The notes: generated by a model from the letters alone, not told the origin. A stretch of 64,000 nt of DNA from Charina bottae (GCA_023362775.1 JALMGJ010000008.1:19132001-19196000), one strand, 5' to 3'; positions 24,117 through 35,111 are shown, numbered from the stretch's first letter. A program made the numbers and translations.

Positions 24117-24132
24117 AAAGACTTGAATGAAT
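24117..24132 (+). promoter_or_regulatory. Self-priming primer-binding site
   Basis: AAAGACTTGAATGAAT lies one base after the 5' LTR. It is a perfect 16-nt reverse complement of 23989-24004 inside the LTR, beside the predicted transcript start. No TGG-type tRNA-complementary site is present. This is the arrangement known from Tf1 and described for Tf1/sushi-group elements, in which the RNA 5' end folds back and primes minus-strand synthesis. Confidence 0.85.
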
Positions 24133-24203
24133 AAAAAAAATTTTGACCACGCATCCTGAGAACTACTCTGAGAAATCAGCGAGATTCTTGGTGAAAAGTG
24201 GCC

Positions 24204-25703
24204 ATGAATCCAGACAAAATTTCAGCTTCAGCTTCGTGGAACGGAGTGGAGGAAGCAGAGGAAGCAGGAGATTTCGAAGCACTGCAACAAGAGGAAGGAG
24301 AATACGAAGACAATGGTGAAGGGGACAGAGCCAGCTTGTTAGATGCCCAGCTGATGGCAAAAGCATCGCAGCAAGCAGGAGAAGACGGACGGGAGAAACA
24401 GAAAACACAGAAAAAAGAGGTAACCAAAACTCCCCCCTCCCTCGAATCTACAAAGCCTAAGTTGGTGGGATGGTCAGTTGCAGTGGGAGAAGGACTAGAG
24501 AAAGTGAGAGAGGGGAAACGCCCGAAGAAAAGGGTCACCCCAATCCAATGCATCAAGGTCCTGGAAGTCCAGTTCTCGCACCTGAAACTAGATGTAGGGG
24601 CGATGAACGTGAAATTGGACTCTATGGGGGTAGCCATGGAAAAAATGTTAAAGACCTTAGAGGGACTCAGGGGGAGGAAAACAAGCCCGACGTCCTCAGA
24701 AGGGGAGGAGGAAGCCACAGAAGCTAGTGGAGAAAGCGATGATGGAGAAGAAGAACTTTGGCCCCACAGCAGACTGATCATGACCCCGTTCTATGACCAA
24801 CGCAGGACCCCCTTGAGGTCCAAAGCACCGAGGGGCATGGGCGAATTAAAGACGAAGTTTGATGGGGACCCCAAAAAACTGGCATCCTTTTTAACGCATG
24901 TGCAAGGATTTATGGGGGAATTTGAACACACCTTCCGAACGGAGGAGAGCAAAGTGAGGTACGTCTCCAGTTTTTTGGAAGGGGAGGCGGGCGACTGGCT
25001 GGTGGCCCTACACGACAGTGGTGCCTCAGAATTGATGAACTTTAAGAAGTTCATGTACACCCTCCGAAAAAGATTTGAGGATACGCTATCGAAAATCTCA
25101 GCCAGGGCATGAATTCAGAATTTAAGGCAAGGCAATAGAACAGTAGCTGAATACGCTATGGACTTCAAAAAGCTTTTGTCAAAATTACCACACTGGCCGG
25201 AATCGTTCAAAATTGAACACTTTCAATATGGACTGAGACAGGATCTGATCGAAGTGGCAATAGAGAGAGATGACCCAGGGACACTGGAGGGGTGGATCCA
25301 GTTAGCAGGGAAAGTGGAAAGTTGCAAAATGCAGTTGCAAAACATTAGAACCTTCCACTCTATGAGAAGCAATCAAGGAGCTTTCAGCCCCCAACCCCGC
25401 ATAGACAGTAGGCAACAGAACTGGGAAAAGGAGAAAGAACGACATGCGAAAAACAGATCGTGCTTCCGTTGTGGGAAGGAGGGGCACAGACTTAGTGCCT
25501 GCCCTCAGGGGAAAGCGAACGTCAAAGACAAACCTCCGGCGAAGAAGCCAACAGACGGGAACAGCCACAAAGCGACACCCAACAAAGGCAAAGGAACGGC
25601 AGCGGCAACCGTGAACCCACACCAGGGGTCGGACCTGGATGAGGACAGTGACGAATCCGACTTCGAATTCCAGCTGGTGGGAAACGAGGCAGGTCTGTTC
25701 TAA
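24204..25703 (+). pseudogene. gag: gag of the Tf1/sushi-like element
   Basis: The best start is ATG 24204; the GTG in frame at 24198 has no support. About 499 codons follow: an acidic, lysine-rich N-terminal part, a retrotransposon gag capsid-like region (FDGDPKKLASFLTHVQGF near residue 219, then FLEGEAGDWL), and a C-terminal zinc knuckle CFRCGKEGHRLSAC near 25460. An in-frame TGA at 25110-25112, preceded by GCA, breaks it about 60% of the way along. It is probably a CGA arginine codon lost by CpG decay. The frame ends in TAA at 25701-25703, which shares one base with a pol ATG. Confidence 0.92.
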
Positions 25704-25724
25704 TGAGCACCACAGGACAGACCT
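25679..25724 (+). promoter_or_regulatory. Minus-one ribosomal frameshift signal at the gag/pol junction
   Basis: GGGAAAC at 25679-25685 is in the correct phase (G GGA AAC) for slippage from gag into the pol frame, which then runs open through the pol ATG at 25703. After a 5-nt spacer, 25691-25700 can pair with 25715-25724: AGGTCTGT with ACAGACCT, plus one G-U and one C-G pair, giving a 14-nt loop. The same heptamer is the known frameshift site of the sushi-derived mammalian gene PEG10. Any pseudoknot partner is unresolved. Confidence 0.85.
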
Positions 25725-28700
25725 CCACAAAGGGGCGCAACGGAAATGGTCGCAACAACCCGACAATGCACCTAAAGGTACAGTTGAGGACTTTGGGTGG
25801 GAGGAAAAAATATGCGGGAGTTGCAATGCTAGACTCGGGTTGCTCTAGAAACCTGATGCACCCGGACGTAGCTGAAAAGATGGGACTGAACCTTTTTAAG
25901 CTTAAAACACCCATCACATTCTGCCAATTGGACGGGTCAGAACTGAATGGGGGGCCAGTGGAGTTTTACACTGAAGGACTGCAAATGACTATGGGGACCC
26001 AGGTTGAGACTTTGCGGTTCCTAGTGGCTCCCATTGCAACACGACCCATCATGTTAGGACTGAAATGGCTGAGGGCAAGAAACCCCAAGGTGGATTGGGT
26101 TTCGGGTGAATTGGACTTTATGGACGGGACTTATCTTGAGATGGACAATGATAGCACACCTAACAGCCTTGAGCTGGGGGCAACCAGGACGGAACTTGAG
26201 GAGGGGGAGCAGAACCAAGGGGGTGGCACACTCACAGACCCAATACCGGAGAAATACCTCCCTGTGGCGGAGGTATTTGACAAGAAGGAATGTGAGCAAG
26301 AACCCCCCCACAGGCAGTCAGACGCAACCATTGACCTCATCCCAGGGGCTCCTTTTCCCAAGCCCAAGATGTATGCCATGACGCAAAAGGAACTACAAGA
26401 ATTGCGCAAATTCATAGATAAAAATTTGGCACATGGGTTTATTGAACCAGCCAACTCCCCCCTTGCAGCCCCGGTATTGTTCAGGAAGAAAAAAGACAGG
26501 TCCCTCCGGCTTTGCACTGACTACAGGGGTCTTAACTCAATTTCGGTTACGAGACAGTACCCTCTCCCGTTGCTGAAAGACATGTTAGCCGAACTATCAA
26601 AAGGAAAAATTTTCACGAAATTAGATGTCAGGGAAGCTTACTATCGTGTTCACATAAGGGAGGGGGATGTGTGGAAAACTGCATTCAATTGTCCACTGGG
26701 ATCTTTTCAATACCGAGTGTTCCCGTTTGGGATTGCGGGGGGACCGGGAATTTTCATGAGGTTCATAAATGAAGTATTGTATGAATTTCTGTACAAAGGG
26801 GTAATTGTATATTTGGATGATATACTGATTTTTTCTGAAAATTTGGAGGAACATATGGAACTAGTCAAGAGGGTTTTAGAGAAATTACTTGAGGCGAAGC
26901 TATATGTAAAACTTGAGAAATGTGAATTCCACAAAGATAAGCTAGACTTCCTGGGATACCGCATATTGCATGAGGGCATCGAAATGGACCCTGAGAAGGT
27001 CAAAGCGGTCTTAGGTTGGCAGCCCCCCCGAACGCGCAGACAGCTGCAAGCGTTCCTCGGGTTCGCGGGGTTTTACAGGCAATTTATTCAGGATTTCATG
27101 CAGATTGCGTTGCCTCTTACTGATTTATTAAAAACGAAAGGCAAGGCTGCGAACGCAAAAGTCCCGCCACCGAGCACGAAACTCATGTGGACCCAAGAAT
27201 GCCAGGAAGCCTTTGACAAGCTAAAGGCGAAATTCACTAACGAGCCCATCCTCAAACACCCAGAGGTAGACAAGCCGTTCATTATACACATGGACGCATC
27301 ATTTAGCGCAGTTGGGGCCATGCTGCTGCAGGCAGATGATAGTGGGAAATTAAGACCCTGTGCATACATTTCCCGGAAATTTAATCAGACGGAGAAACGA
27401 TGGCATATTTGGGAGAAAGAGGCGTTCGCTGTTAAACATGCCCTGAGCACATGGCAACACCTCCTGGAAGGGGCAGCAGAGGCGTTCCAAGTGTGGACGG
27501 ACCACAAAAACCTGGAAGCTCTCAAATCCCCCAGAAAACTAAACCCAAAACACCTCCGGTGGGCAGAGTTCCTCAGTAGATTCAATTTCACATTGAAGTA
27601 CTTCCCTGGGGGGAAAAACTACTTGGCAGACGCGTTGTCACGACTGCCGCAACATGAAAGCAGGATGGAGGAGGTAATTGAGCCACTCATTCCTTCACAG
27701 CCAGCGGTGGCTCAGAGCCAAGCGGCAACTGAAGAGAGGGGGGAGGGCAACATCACCCACAGCAGCGCGAAGCACGCAGCTGAGAGCGACCCGTTGACAG
27801 ACGAACTGCGGGCGGCAACAGTGACAGACGCATGGTGGGGGGAACATAAACACACCCTAGTGGAGAAAGATGGAGTGGGGTGGAAAGACAACAAAGCCTA
27901 TGTCCCTGAGCCCTTAAGTCAAAAGGTTTTGAGCATACATCACGATCACAAAACAGCAGGACATTTCGGCTTCGTGAAAACTTTACACTTAATTCGGCGC
28001 AAATTCTGGTGGCCATCATTGCGCACAGACGTTAAAGCCTATGTGCGCTCATGCCCAGTGTGTGCAACCACCAAAAGGAAAATGGGAAAACCCACAGGGA
28101 AATTACAGGAAGTTGCAAACCCCACACAACCATGGAAGCAGATTGCCATGGATTTTATAGCAGATTTACCGATGAGCAAAAAGAACACAACCATTTGGGT
28201 GGTCACAGATTTATTTTCTAAACAGGCACACTTCATTGCTTGCAAGGGAATACCGAATGCTCAAAAACTAGCTAGGTTGTTCATTCAGCACATCTATAGA
28301 GCTCACGGAACGCCGGAACGCATAATCAGCGATCGTGGCAGCACTTTCACTTGCAAGTTTTGGTGGGCGTTTTTGAAGTTAATTGGATCGGAACAGGGGC
28401 TCAGTAGTGCGCCCCATCCGTGCACAGATGGGGCGAGTGAACGCCTTAATGCCACATTGGAGCAGTACCTTAGATGCTACATTAATTACCAACAAAACGA
28501 TTGGGCTGAACTGTTGCCGTTCACAGAGGTTGCTTACAATAACGCGCTTCACCAAAGCACAGGGTTTCACCATTCAAAGTAGCTACAGGGCAGGAATTTG
28601 TAACTATCCCTGAATTGGCCATGTCCCACAGCACAGAACTAGAGCAACCCTTGAAAGCGGACGAATGGATAGCAAAAATAACCAGTAATTGGCCAGTCAT

Positions 28701-29208
28701 GGTGGAAACATTGCGAGAAGCCAAGGCAAGTTACAAAAAACATGCCGACCACAAACAGGCGGAGGAATGGGAATTGAGAGTAGGGGACAAGGTGTACTTG
28801 TCAACAAAAAACCTGAGGGCAACACAACCATCACGGAAACTGGCACCAAAATTCATAGGTCCATACCCAATCATTGAGGTCATCAATCCAGTAACGGCAA
28901 AATTGCAATTGCCAAAGACACTAAGAAAGGTGCACCCAGTTTTCCACATTAGCTTGTTGAAACAACACCACAGTTCACAACAATGGCACCCAGAACCAGA
29001 GGAACCCACTCCATTACTGGTAGAGGGAGAACCACACTTTGAGATTGATAGGATTCTGGATTCCAGATGGCACAAGGGGCAGTTGCAATACCTAGTGAAG
29101 TGGCAACATCTACCGATTGGAGACAGGAAGTGGGTTAGTGCGAAACACACACACGCTCCCAAATTAGTAAAAACCTTTCACAGGGAGTTCCTGGACAAAC
29201 CACATTGA
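25703..29208 (+). pseudogene. pol: pol of the Tf1/sushi-like element: protease, RT, RNase H, integrase, chromodomain
   Basis: The first frame runs 25703-28582. Domains in order: protease with LDSGCS near residue 44; RT with KLDVREAYY near 305 and the active site YLDD near 368; RNase H with HMDASFSAVGAM near 528; integrase zinc finger (HHDHKTAGH near 745 to CPVC near 783); integrase core with MDFI near 815, SDRG near 875 and SERLN near 911, spaced as DD35E. A single-base deletion in the T run near 28562-28566 ends the frame at TAG 28580-28582. The original frame resumes one register over, to TGA-terminated 29208, and holds the integrase C-terminus plus a chromodomain (FEIDRILDSR...YLVKWQ...KWV). 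Confidence 0.95.
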
Positions 29209-29318
29209 AACGGGCGCTTGAACAAGGCAATATGCTAAAATACTTTTGTACTCTCTCCCTACAGGACATGTATGAAATTGTTTCATAATTGCTTAATTAG
29301 TTAGTACTGTAGTGAATG

Positions 29319-29357
29319 TAGTAAGGAGGGTGGGGGGAGAGTCTTGGGGCGGGAGCA
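29319..29357 (+). promoter_or_regulatory. Purine-rich tract upstream of the 3' LTR
   Basis: A G/A-rich run (AAGGAGGGTGGGGGGAGAG, then GGGGCGGGAGCA) lies directly before the 3' LTR, where plus-strand primers of LTR elements form. A short TCTT interrupts it, so the exact primer is not resolved. Confidence 0.6.
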
Positions 29358-29724
29358 TGTCAGAGCTCAGCAGATCTCTGCCAATACGCTAGACCAATAA
29401 GGAATGCAGAGACGCTGTAACAGACAAGAAAGAGATGCCTGCCTTTGAAGTAGACCGGATCGCACCTAGGCAGCAAGCGCGAATACACATCCCAGCGAAC
29501 TGATGTCTGTGCAGCCTGGAGACACGAAGTACACGTGTCAACATCAAAGAACCTTGGGGGGGGGTAAAGGTTTAAATGTACATGCCATGCTTCCTTCATT
29601 CATTCAAGTCTTTGTTAGTGTTAACTTCTGTATACTTAATAAACTCTTTTGCTTCTAAGAACCTGTTCGTCTGTGGGTTACTCTAGAGCAGGGAGATTAT
29701 AAATATTGGATGGAGTGCCTTACA
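29358..29724 (+). repeat. 3' LTR
   Basis: Differs from the 5' LTR at about nine bases by eye, mostly transitions, and has a shorter G run. AATAAA at 29638-29643 would end the transcript. Confidence 0.93.
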
Positions 29725-29729
29725 GTATC

Positions 29730-30287
29730 AAAGACCTGGAAATTCAGCAGGATCAGTCTGCTTTGCCTAAAAACGTTTTTCTGGGCAATCAAGTTTTTTC
29801 TTATAAGCCAGCAAGATACCTAACTCTCATAATTGTCTCCAAATTTCGGAGGGCATTAACTTTGGCACACTGTAATGCTCTCCCTACAGCAGTTTTGGAG
29901 GGCCGATACAAAAAAGTTCCATACGAGCTGAGATTGTGCCCCTGTGGACAAGGGGCTATTGAAACTATAGCACATGCCCTGTTATACTGTATATATTATA
30001 AGGACTCACGAACCCACTTAATAACTCCTCATTTGATAAAATATCCAGGAAATTCTGATCCCTTTTATGTCCAACTGTTGCTAACTGATCAGAATGATTT
30101 AGTCTCCCTGAATGTAGCTAAATTTTGCTATATAATCTGCAAAATAAGGCAGATTGGACCACCCACTGACGACTCTACCAATTGCAAATATATTATTAAG
30201 CTTCACTCATTTCATTTAATGTATTTTGTATTTTAATGTATTTTAATGTATTGCACTTATAATTCTGGTCTGTGACTGTAATAAAGA

Positions 30288-30324
<37 letters not shown>
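29730..30324 (+). mobile_element. LINE with (ATTG)n tail, downstream part (third layer)
   Basis: Continues the frame with a cysteine/histidine motif CPCGQGAIETIAHALLYC near 29938-29991 and a terminal domain that ends at 30236. A short 3' UTR with AATAAAG leads into an (ATTG)n run (30287-30326), which is the element's own 3' end. The 10-bp TSD follows. Confidence 0.78.
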
Positions 30325-30326
<2 letters not shown>

Positions 30327-31057
30327 TGCATATCCGGGTGTTGATTGCTGGCAAGGAAGTGTTTTGGTCTTTTGGCTTTTCCATTGTCTCTTATGAATGG
30401 TATGTAAATGTTGTTTACCTCTATGTGTCTGTTGATGGTTGCTTTGTCTGAGTGCCAAGCTTCCAGGAATTCTCTAGCATTTCTGGATTTGGCCTGGTTT
30501 AAGATGCTCACAGTTTCCCAGTTGAAAGTATGGTTGAGTCTGTCCACGTGTTGTGAGATTAAGGAGTTTTCATCATGTCTTCTGACTGCTAGTTGGTGTT
30601 CGTGGATGCGCTCTGCTAGTCTTCTGCCCATCTGTCCTACATAGTGGCTGCTGCTACAGTCCTTACACTGTATGTTGTAGATAACTCCTGTTTTTTCTTC
30701 TTTGGCTACTGGGTCTTTTGGGTTACTTAAGATGTTCTGAAGGGTTTTGGTTGGTTTATGTGCTACAGTGATGCCATGTGGTTGTAACAGTCTATTGGTA
30801 GTTTCTGAGATGTTTCTGATGTATGGCAGTGTTATCCTTTTCATAGCTTCTGTTGGTTGTGTTGTAGTGGGTTGGGTGGTCAGGCACTTTTTGATAAAGT
30901 TGCGTGGGTATCCATTTTGCTGGAAGATGCTATATAAGTGGTCAGTTTCCTTTTTCTGGTGTTCTGGGTTGCTGCAGTGCATTTGTGCTAGTCTGAATAG
31001 TGTTCTTACACAGCTCCTCTTGTGGGAGGTTGGGTTATTGCTTTGGTAGTGAAGCAC
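30257..31057 (-). pseudogene. Penelope-type GIY-YIG endonuclease region
   Basis: The frame holds an RT-to-endonuclease linker and then GVIYNIQCKDC...YVGQMGRRLAERIHEH near residues 125-155, the GIY-YIG nuclease signature of Penelope-like elements. From about 30334 down the frame runs into the inserted LINE's (ATTG)n tail and is no longer Penelope. The true continuation is at 23059-22832. Confidence 0.88.
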
Positions 31058-31470
31058 TTGGTTAGTGTGGGTAGACTTGTGTTTCTAGACTGCCATCATT
31101 TCCTCTTCTGATGAGGATGTCCAAGAAGGGTAGTGTGTTGTTGTTTTCTTCTTCCCTTGTAAATTTTATTCCATTGAAGATGTTGTTGATGGTTTCATGT
31201 GTTTCCTCCAGTTGTTCCTTTTTTGTTATGATGAAGGTGTCATCTACATACCAGATCCATACTTTGGGTTGTATACGTGGAAGTGCTATCATTTCTAGAT
31301 GCTGCATTACAATCTCTGCTATGAGTCCTGAAAGTGGTGATCCCATGGGTGTTCCTTTGATTTGTTGGTATATTTGTCCATCAAACTGAAAGTATGTAGT
31401 GAGGCAAAGGTCGATGAGGTCCATGATTCTGGATATTTCTATCTTAGTGTATTTGACTAGGTCGGGTGTG
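30335..31470 (-). mobile_element. Penelope-like element, 5'-truncated upstream part (second layer)
   Basis: A minus-strand element carrying an RT fragment and a GIY-YIG endonuclease. Its insertion into L1 is marked by a 13-bp TSD. Together with 22775-23059 it is about 1.4 kb, so only the 3' half of a full element is present. Confidence 0.9.
31062..31424 (-). pseudogene. Penelope-type reverse transcriptase palm fragment
   Basis: A 120-residue frame with GTPMGSPLSGLIAEIVM and the active site WYVDDTFII, both diagnostic of Penelope-like RTs. It is truncated at its N-terminus by the 5' end of the insertion. A one-base frameshift just before 31062 separates it from the downstream GIY-YIG frame. 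Confidence 0.88.
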
Positions 31471-31572
31471 TTTTTCTAACTGTTTATCCATCAATCCTAA
31501 AAGGAAAAGTTATGGCTTCAATTGAATATTAATCTTTAAAATCCTCTGTATCATGTTTTCTTCTTTTTTAAA
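31471..31572 (-). mobile_element. L1 remnant, upstream part of the same interrupted copy
   Basis: The minus strand reads ENMIQRILKINIQLKP, a stop, then LFLLGLMDKQLEK. This aligns with IIQKILKVNIQRKPELFLLGLMEKQLEK in the other L1 copy at 37094-38205. It joins directly to the ORF2 segment ending at 22774 once the intervening nest is removed. The 5' truncation is near 31572. Confidence 0.8.
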
Positions 31573-32144
31573 ACTTTACTCTGAACAAAATGAAGAAAAA
31601 AATACCAATACCAGATGGAGCTATCAGAAGTATGGGATCCAATCCTAAGTCTTTACTGAATAATTGATAAAAACCTGTGCCCAGTTTCCAAAACAACACA
31701 TTTCAGGGTCTATTCCTGGCAATGCATTTAGGCATGCAGATATATTTCATCACTTTTTTTGTATAGTTATAACTGTATAGCATAGCTGTGTAGCTGGAGT
31801 TCCTACAACTTAGGATGCCAAACTTCCTTTTACATATCACAAATAAAAACTGGAGTGTATCATGGACAGAAGCTTTGCCAGTTTTCCTTTTGATAAATGG
31901 TTGCTTCATGACTAGCCACACCCACTATGACAAGTATGTTGTGAAAATGTACACATCATCTTCTCAAAATTCCAAACAGGTTTACTGGCCAGAAGGTTAA
32001 GGCTCCACATCTCTATGGTTGGAATTTAAGTGTACATGTAGATCGTAAAAGTAATTTCTTTAGAGAAACCTCAGAGTATATTTAAAGCTGTAGCATGAGG
32101 TGATTGCTTGTAATAATTTCATTCCACATGATTCTTGTTTTCTC
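31573..32144. other. Unique AT-rich interval
   Basis: Nothing recognisable as a gene or repeat. Confidence 0.5.
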
Positions 32145-32540
32145 AAGATTAGGGTTGCCAGATATCTGAACAGACAAAGGAGGACAAATGGGGCGGGGGG
32201 GGAGGAGGACACACTATCTGTTTAACTTCCTTGGCATCCAGAAAAAAAATTACACTGAAAATCTGCAAAAAAAAAAACTTTTATTGACGATGGACCCGGA
32301 TGTGACAGCTACAGGACGTCAGCAGCCGGCTCAAGGCATCCTGGGCATTGTAGTCCGGAGCCTAGTAGAGTCGGTTCCCTCACCCCCCTCCCTTCACGCG
32401 CGGTGATTTGTATAATTGAATTTGGTGAATTGTATAATTTGAATTGTATATATATGAATGTAAGCCGCCTAGAGTCCTCCATTAGGGAGGGGATAGGCGG
32501 GGTATAAATAACACTATAAATAAATAAATAAATAAAAATA
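32145..32540 (+). mobile_element. Composite old repeat ending in an L2/CR1-like tail
   Basis: The 3' part has GTAAGCCGCCTAGAGTCC, a purine-rich loop, GGCGGGGTATAAATA and (AAAT)n, the hairpin-TAAA tail shared by several LINE fragments here. The upstream GC-rich part (GGCATCCTGGGCATTGTAG) may be a different element. The boundary between them is not resolved. Confidence 0.45.
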
Positions 32541-32769
32541 CTTAGGCCTACATTACTTTTCCCAGCATCAGAAATACTGTTTTTTTCAATCGCAGAAATG
32601 TGCTAGAGCTGGTTAGGAGGCAAAGGCCTTCAGTGTGTAACTCTGACTTTCTCCACCTTACTCCACAGACTTTCTTCCTCTTCCATAAAGAATGGAACTT
32701 ACCTCTTTAATGTGAAGTTGCCCGAATTTGAAATAATTTTTTAATAAATCGTGATCTCCCAGGGAACCC

Positions 32770-32824
32770 CTAGTGACCTCTCATGGAACCCTAGGGTTCC
32801 ACAGAACCCTGGTTGAGAAACCCT
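32770..32824. mobile_element. Possible end of a hAT MITE
   Basis: The block ends in GGTTGAGAAACCCTG, similar to the GAGAAACGCTG end of the well-defined MITE at 42059-42162, and contains a GGAACCCTAGGGTTCC palindrome. I found no matching opposite end or TSD. Confidence 0.35.
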
Positions 32825-32984
32825 GCTGTAGGTTGAAGAAGAGAAGGAGAGAGAGTACTGACAGGCAGTCTTGATCCAGGGGACTGACTTCATCTTCAAC
32901 CTAGCATTTTAACTTTCTCAGGATTTAGAAGAGATTGATCTAGGAGTAACTTCTATAGATTCTTCTAGTTACTCACCATTCTTT

Positions 32985-33243
32985 TTTTATATACTGTATA
33001 TATAATTTTAATTAAAGATTTTCACATAGGTAAAAGATAAACATGAAATTATATAGAGTAAAATTAAGAAAGAAAAAGATAAAAGATAAAAGAAGAAGTA
33101 GAAAATACAGTGCAGGTAGAAAAAAAGAAAATAAAAGGTACAGTATATAAAGAAGCTACTTCCAATCTTCTTTAGCAGTTACAAACAAATTCATTATCTC
33201 TCCTCCCTCTTTAAAGTTATAACATGGCTCTCTTCTTCCAATG
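32985..33243 (-). mobile_element. L1 3' UTR fragment
   Basis: Resembles the L1 3' UTR at 22180-22500 in the same orientation, including the shared stretch around AAAGAAG...CTTCCAAT...ATGGCTCTCTTC. No ORF2 sequence is retained. A SINE abuts it. Confidence 0.55.
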
Positions 33244-33576
33244 AAGGTAAAGGTTCCCCCCGCACATTTGTGCAGTCGTGTCCGACTCTAGGGGCCGGTG
33301 CTCATCTCAGTTTGTTAGCCAAAGAGCCAGCATTGTCCGAAGACACTTCCGCGGTCATGTGGCCGGCATGACGCGCGCGGAATGCTGTTACCTTCCCACC
33401 GAAGTGGTACCTATTTATCTACTTGCATTTGCATGCTTTTGAATTGCTAGGTTGGCAAGAGCTGGGGCGAGTGCGGGAGCTCACTCCATCACGTGGGGCT
33501 AGGGATTTGAACCTCCAAACTTGGGATCTTCCGATCGACAAGCCTGGTGTCTTACCCGCTGAGCCACCACGCCCCT
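33244..33576 (-). mobile_element. Sauria-type SINE, first of a pair
   Basis: On the minus strand it has the tRNA-like head, body and RTE-like 3' end as at 21610-21938, ending in AACCTTTACCTT. It has diverged at several CpG positions, so it is not a tandem duplicate of its neighbour. Confidence 0.9.
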
Positions 33577-33587
33577 TAGTAATGTTA

Positions 33588-33927
33588 AAAGGTAAAGGTA
33601 AAGGTTCCCCCCGCACAGCTGTGCAGTCGTGTCCGACTCTAGGGGCCGGTGCTCATCTCCGTTTGTTAGCCGAAGAGCCAGCGTTGTCCAAAGACACTTC
33701 CACGGTCATGTGGCCGCATGACGCGTCTGGAACGCTGTTACCTACCCACCAAAGTGGTACCTATTCATCTACTTGCATTTGCGTGCTTTCGAATTGCTAG
33801 GTTGGCAAGAGCTGGAGCTAGTGCAGGAGCTCACTCTGCACGCAGGGCTAGGGATTCGAACCTCTGAACTTGCAATCTTCCGATCGACAAGCCTGGTGTC
33901 TTGCCCGCTGAGCCACCATGCCCCTTT
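33588..33927 (-). mobile_element. Sauria-type SINE, second of a pair
   Basis: Flanked by an 11-bp TSD TAGTAATGTTA (33577-33587 and 33928-33938). It inserted right beside the tRNA head of the first SINE, so it is the later insertion. Its 3' end has an extra GGTAAA repeat. Confidence 0.92.
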
Positions 33928-33938
33928 TAGTAATGTTA

Positions 33939-35039
33939 GTTGGCATTAAATTCAACCGAAGATTTTAAATGCTCCCTTTTCTTTTGGTCCTTCTATGCTT
34001 TTGATAAAATTTGACTTCTTTAAAATACAAGAGCAGCAGAAAAGGTAATATACTATGCATAAAAGTTCTACAGGTAAAGAATAGAAAAATACTGAGACAA
34101 AGTATTAGGAAATGGCAGGAAAAGTATCCAAGTAATACAGACCTTCCAGAACAGCTGTTGGCAATCTCCATTCCATGGGGCTTGAGCAACTATAGTGGTT
34201 TTGGCCAATTCCCAAGATGATCAAGTTCCTAATCACGGTATATCAAGGCAATCTACCACAAAACCCAGCTCTTCCCTGGAAGGAAAATGAATACGGAAGA
34301 GAGTTTGTCGGAGCTTGTTTGGTTTTAAAAGCAAGAGGCCCTATTAGTGGCATGTTTTGAATATATAATGCCTATGGCCAGAATCCAAAATGCTATGTAG
34401 TTTGTTGGAGACCCCATGACTTTTGGAGACACTTTTGATTGCTGAGTATACAGTTTCAGATAAGTCTTCCTGACGGAACTCAGAGAGAAAATGGAGTAAA
34501 ATTTTATCAATTAAAAAAAGAAAGATCAACTTTGCCCTCTTCCACATCTTTTACACTGGGCTGAGTACTTGCTTTGGAATGGCATGCTAGACGCCACATT
34601 CCAAAACCAGGTAGGGCCAGTGCCAGGTGGGCTTTAGGATAACTTTAGTTAATATGATTTTCCCTAGGTGATTTCCTCCTTTTTGTAACTAAAGATTACA
34701 ACTCAAAAGGAGATTCGGGGGGGGGGGGGGTGTCTTGGATTTCCCTCAAAAGTTTCAGGGCCGTATGTTCACTAGAAGTTCATGTTGTTCACTTTATTTT
34801 TAGAATTCCTAGTTTTTAAAAAGAGGCACCTAGTGATGGGGAAGACTAACGACACAGCAAGTTGTTAGGAAGACAATGCTGTGCTAGAGAGATAAATGGA
34901 CTTGGGGAAATTTGCAATTGGTCAGTTAATGGATTCTAAAAATGATCATGTCAGTTAACAGCCATTCCCACTGTTGAACTTCCTTCCAAATGTTTTGGCA
35001 ACTTTAAAATCATGTTGGTATATCTGGACATACCCAATA
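33939..35039. other. Unique interval with a short poly(G)
   Basis: No gene seen. A run of 14 G lies at about 34717-34730. Confidence 0.5.
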
Positions 35040-35111
35040 CTCATGATCAGGATGGATGGATGGATGGATGGATGGATGGATGGATGGATGGATGGATGGA
35101 TGGATGGAGAT

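Larger units (their letters stand above)
23746..29724 (+). mobile_element. Complete Ty3-type LTR retrotransposon, Tf1/sushi-like chromovirus (innermost layer)
   Basis: A 5,979-bp element flanked by the 5-bp TSD GTATC (23741-23745 and 29725-29729), with 370- and 367-bp LTRs that start TGTCAG and end TTACA. Internal order is self-priming site, gag with a CCHC knuckle, then a pol reading protease, RT, RNase H, integrase, chromodomain, and finally a purine-rich tract. By eye the LTRs differ at about nine positions (about 2.5%) plus a G-run length change. Only two lesions break the frames: a TGA in gag and a one-base deletion in pol. The chromodomain and self-priming site place it with vertebrate chromoviruses of the Tf1/sushi group. 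Confidence 0.95.

Noticed and set aside
30290..30326. The (ATTG)n run as an independent microsatellite
   Set aside because: It is bounded by the LINE 3' UTR and the LINE's TSD, so it is the element's own tail.
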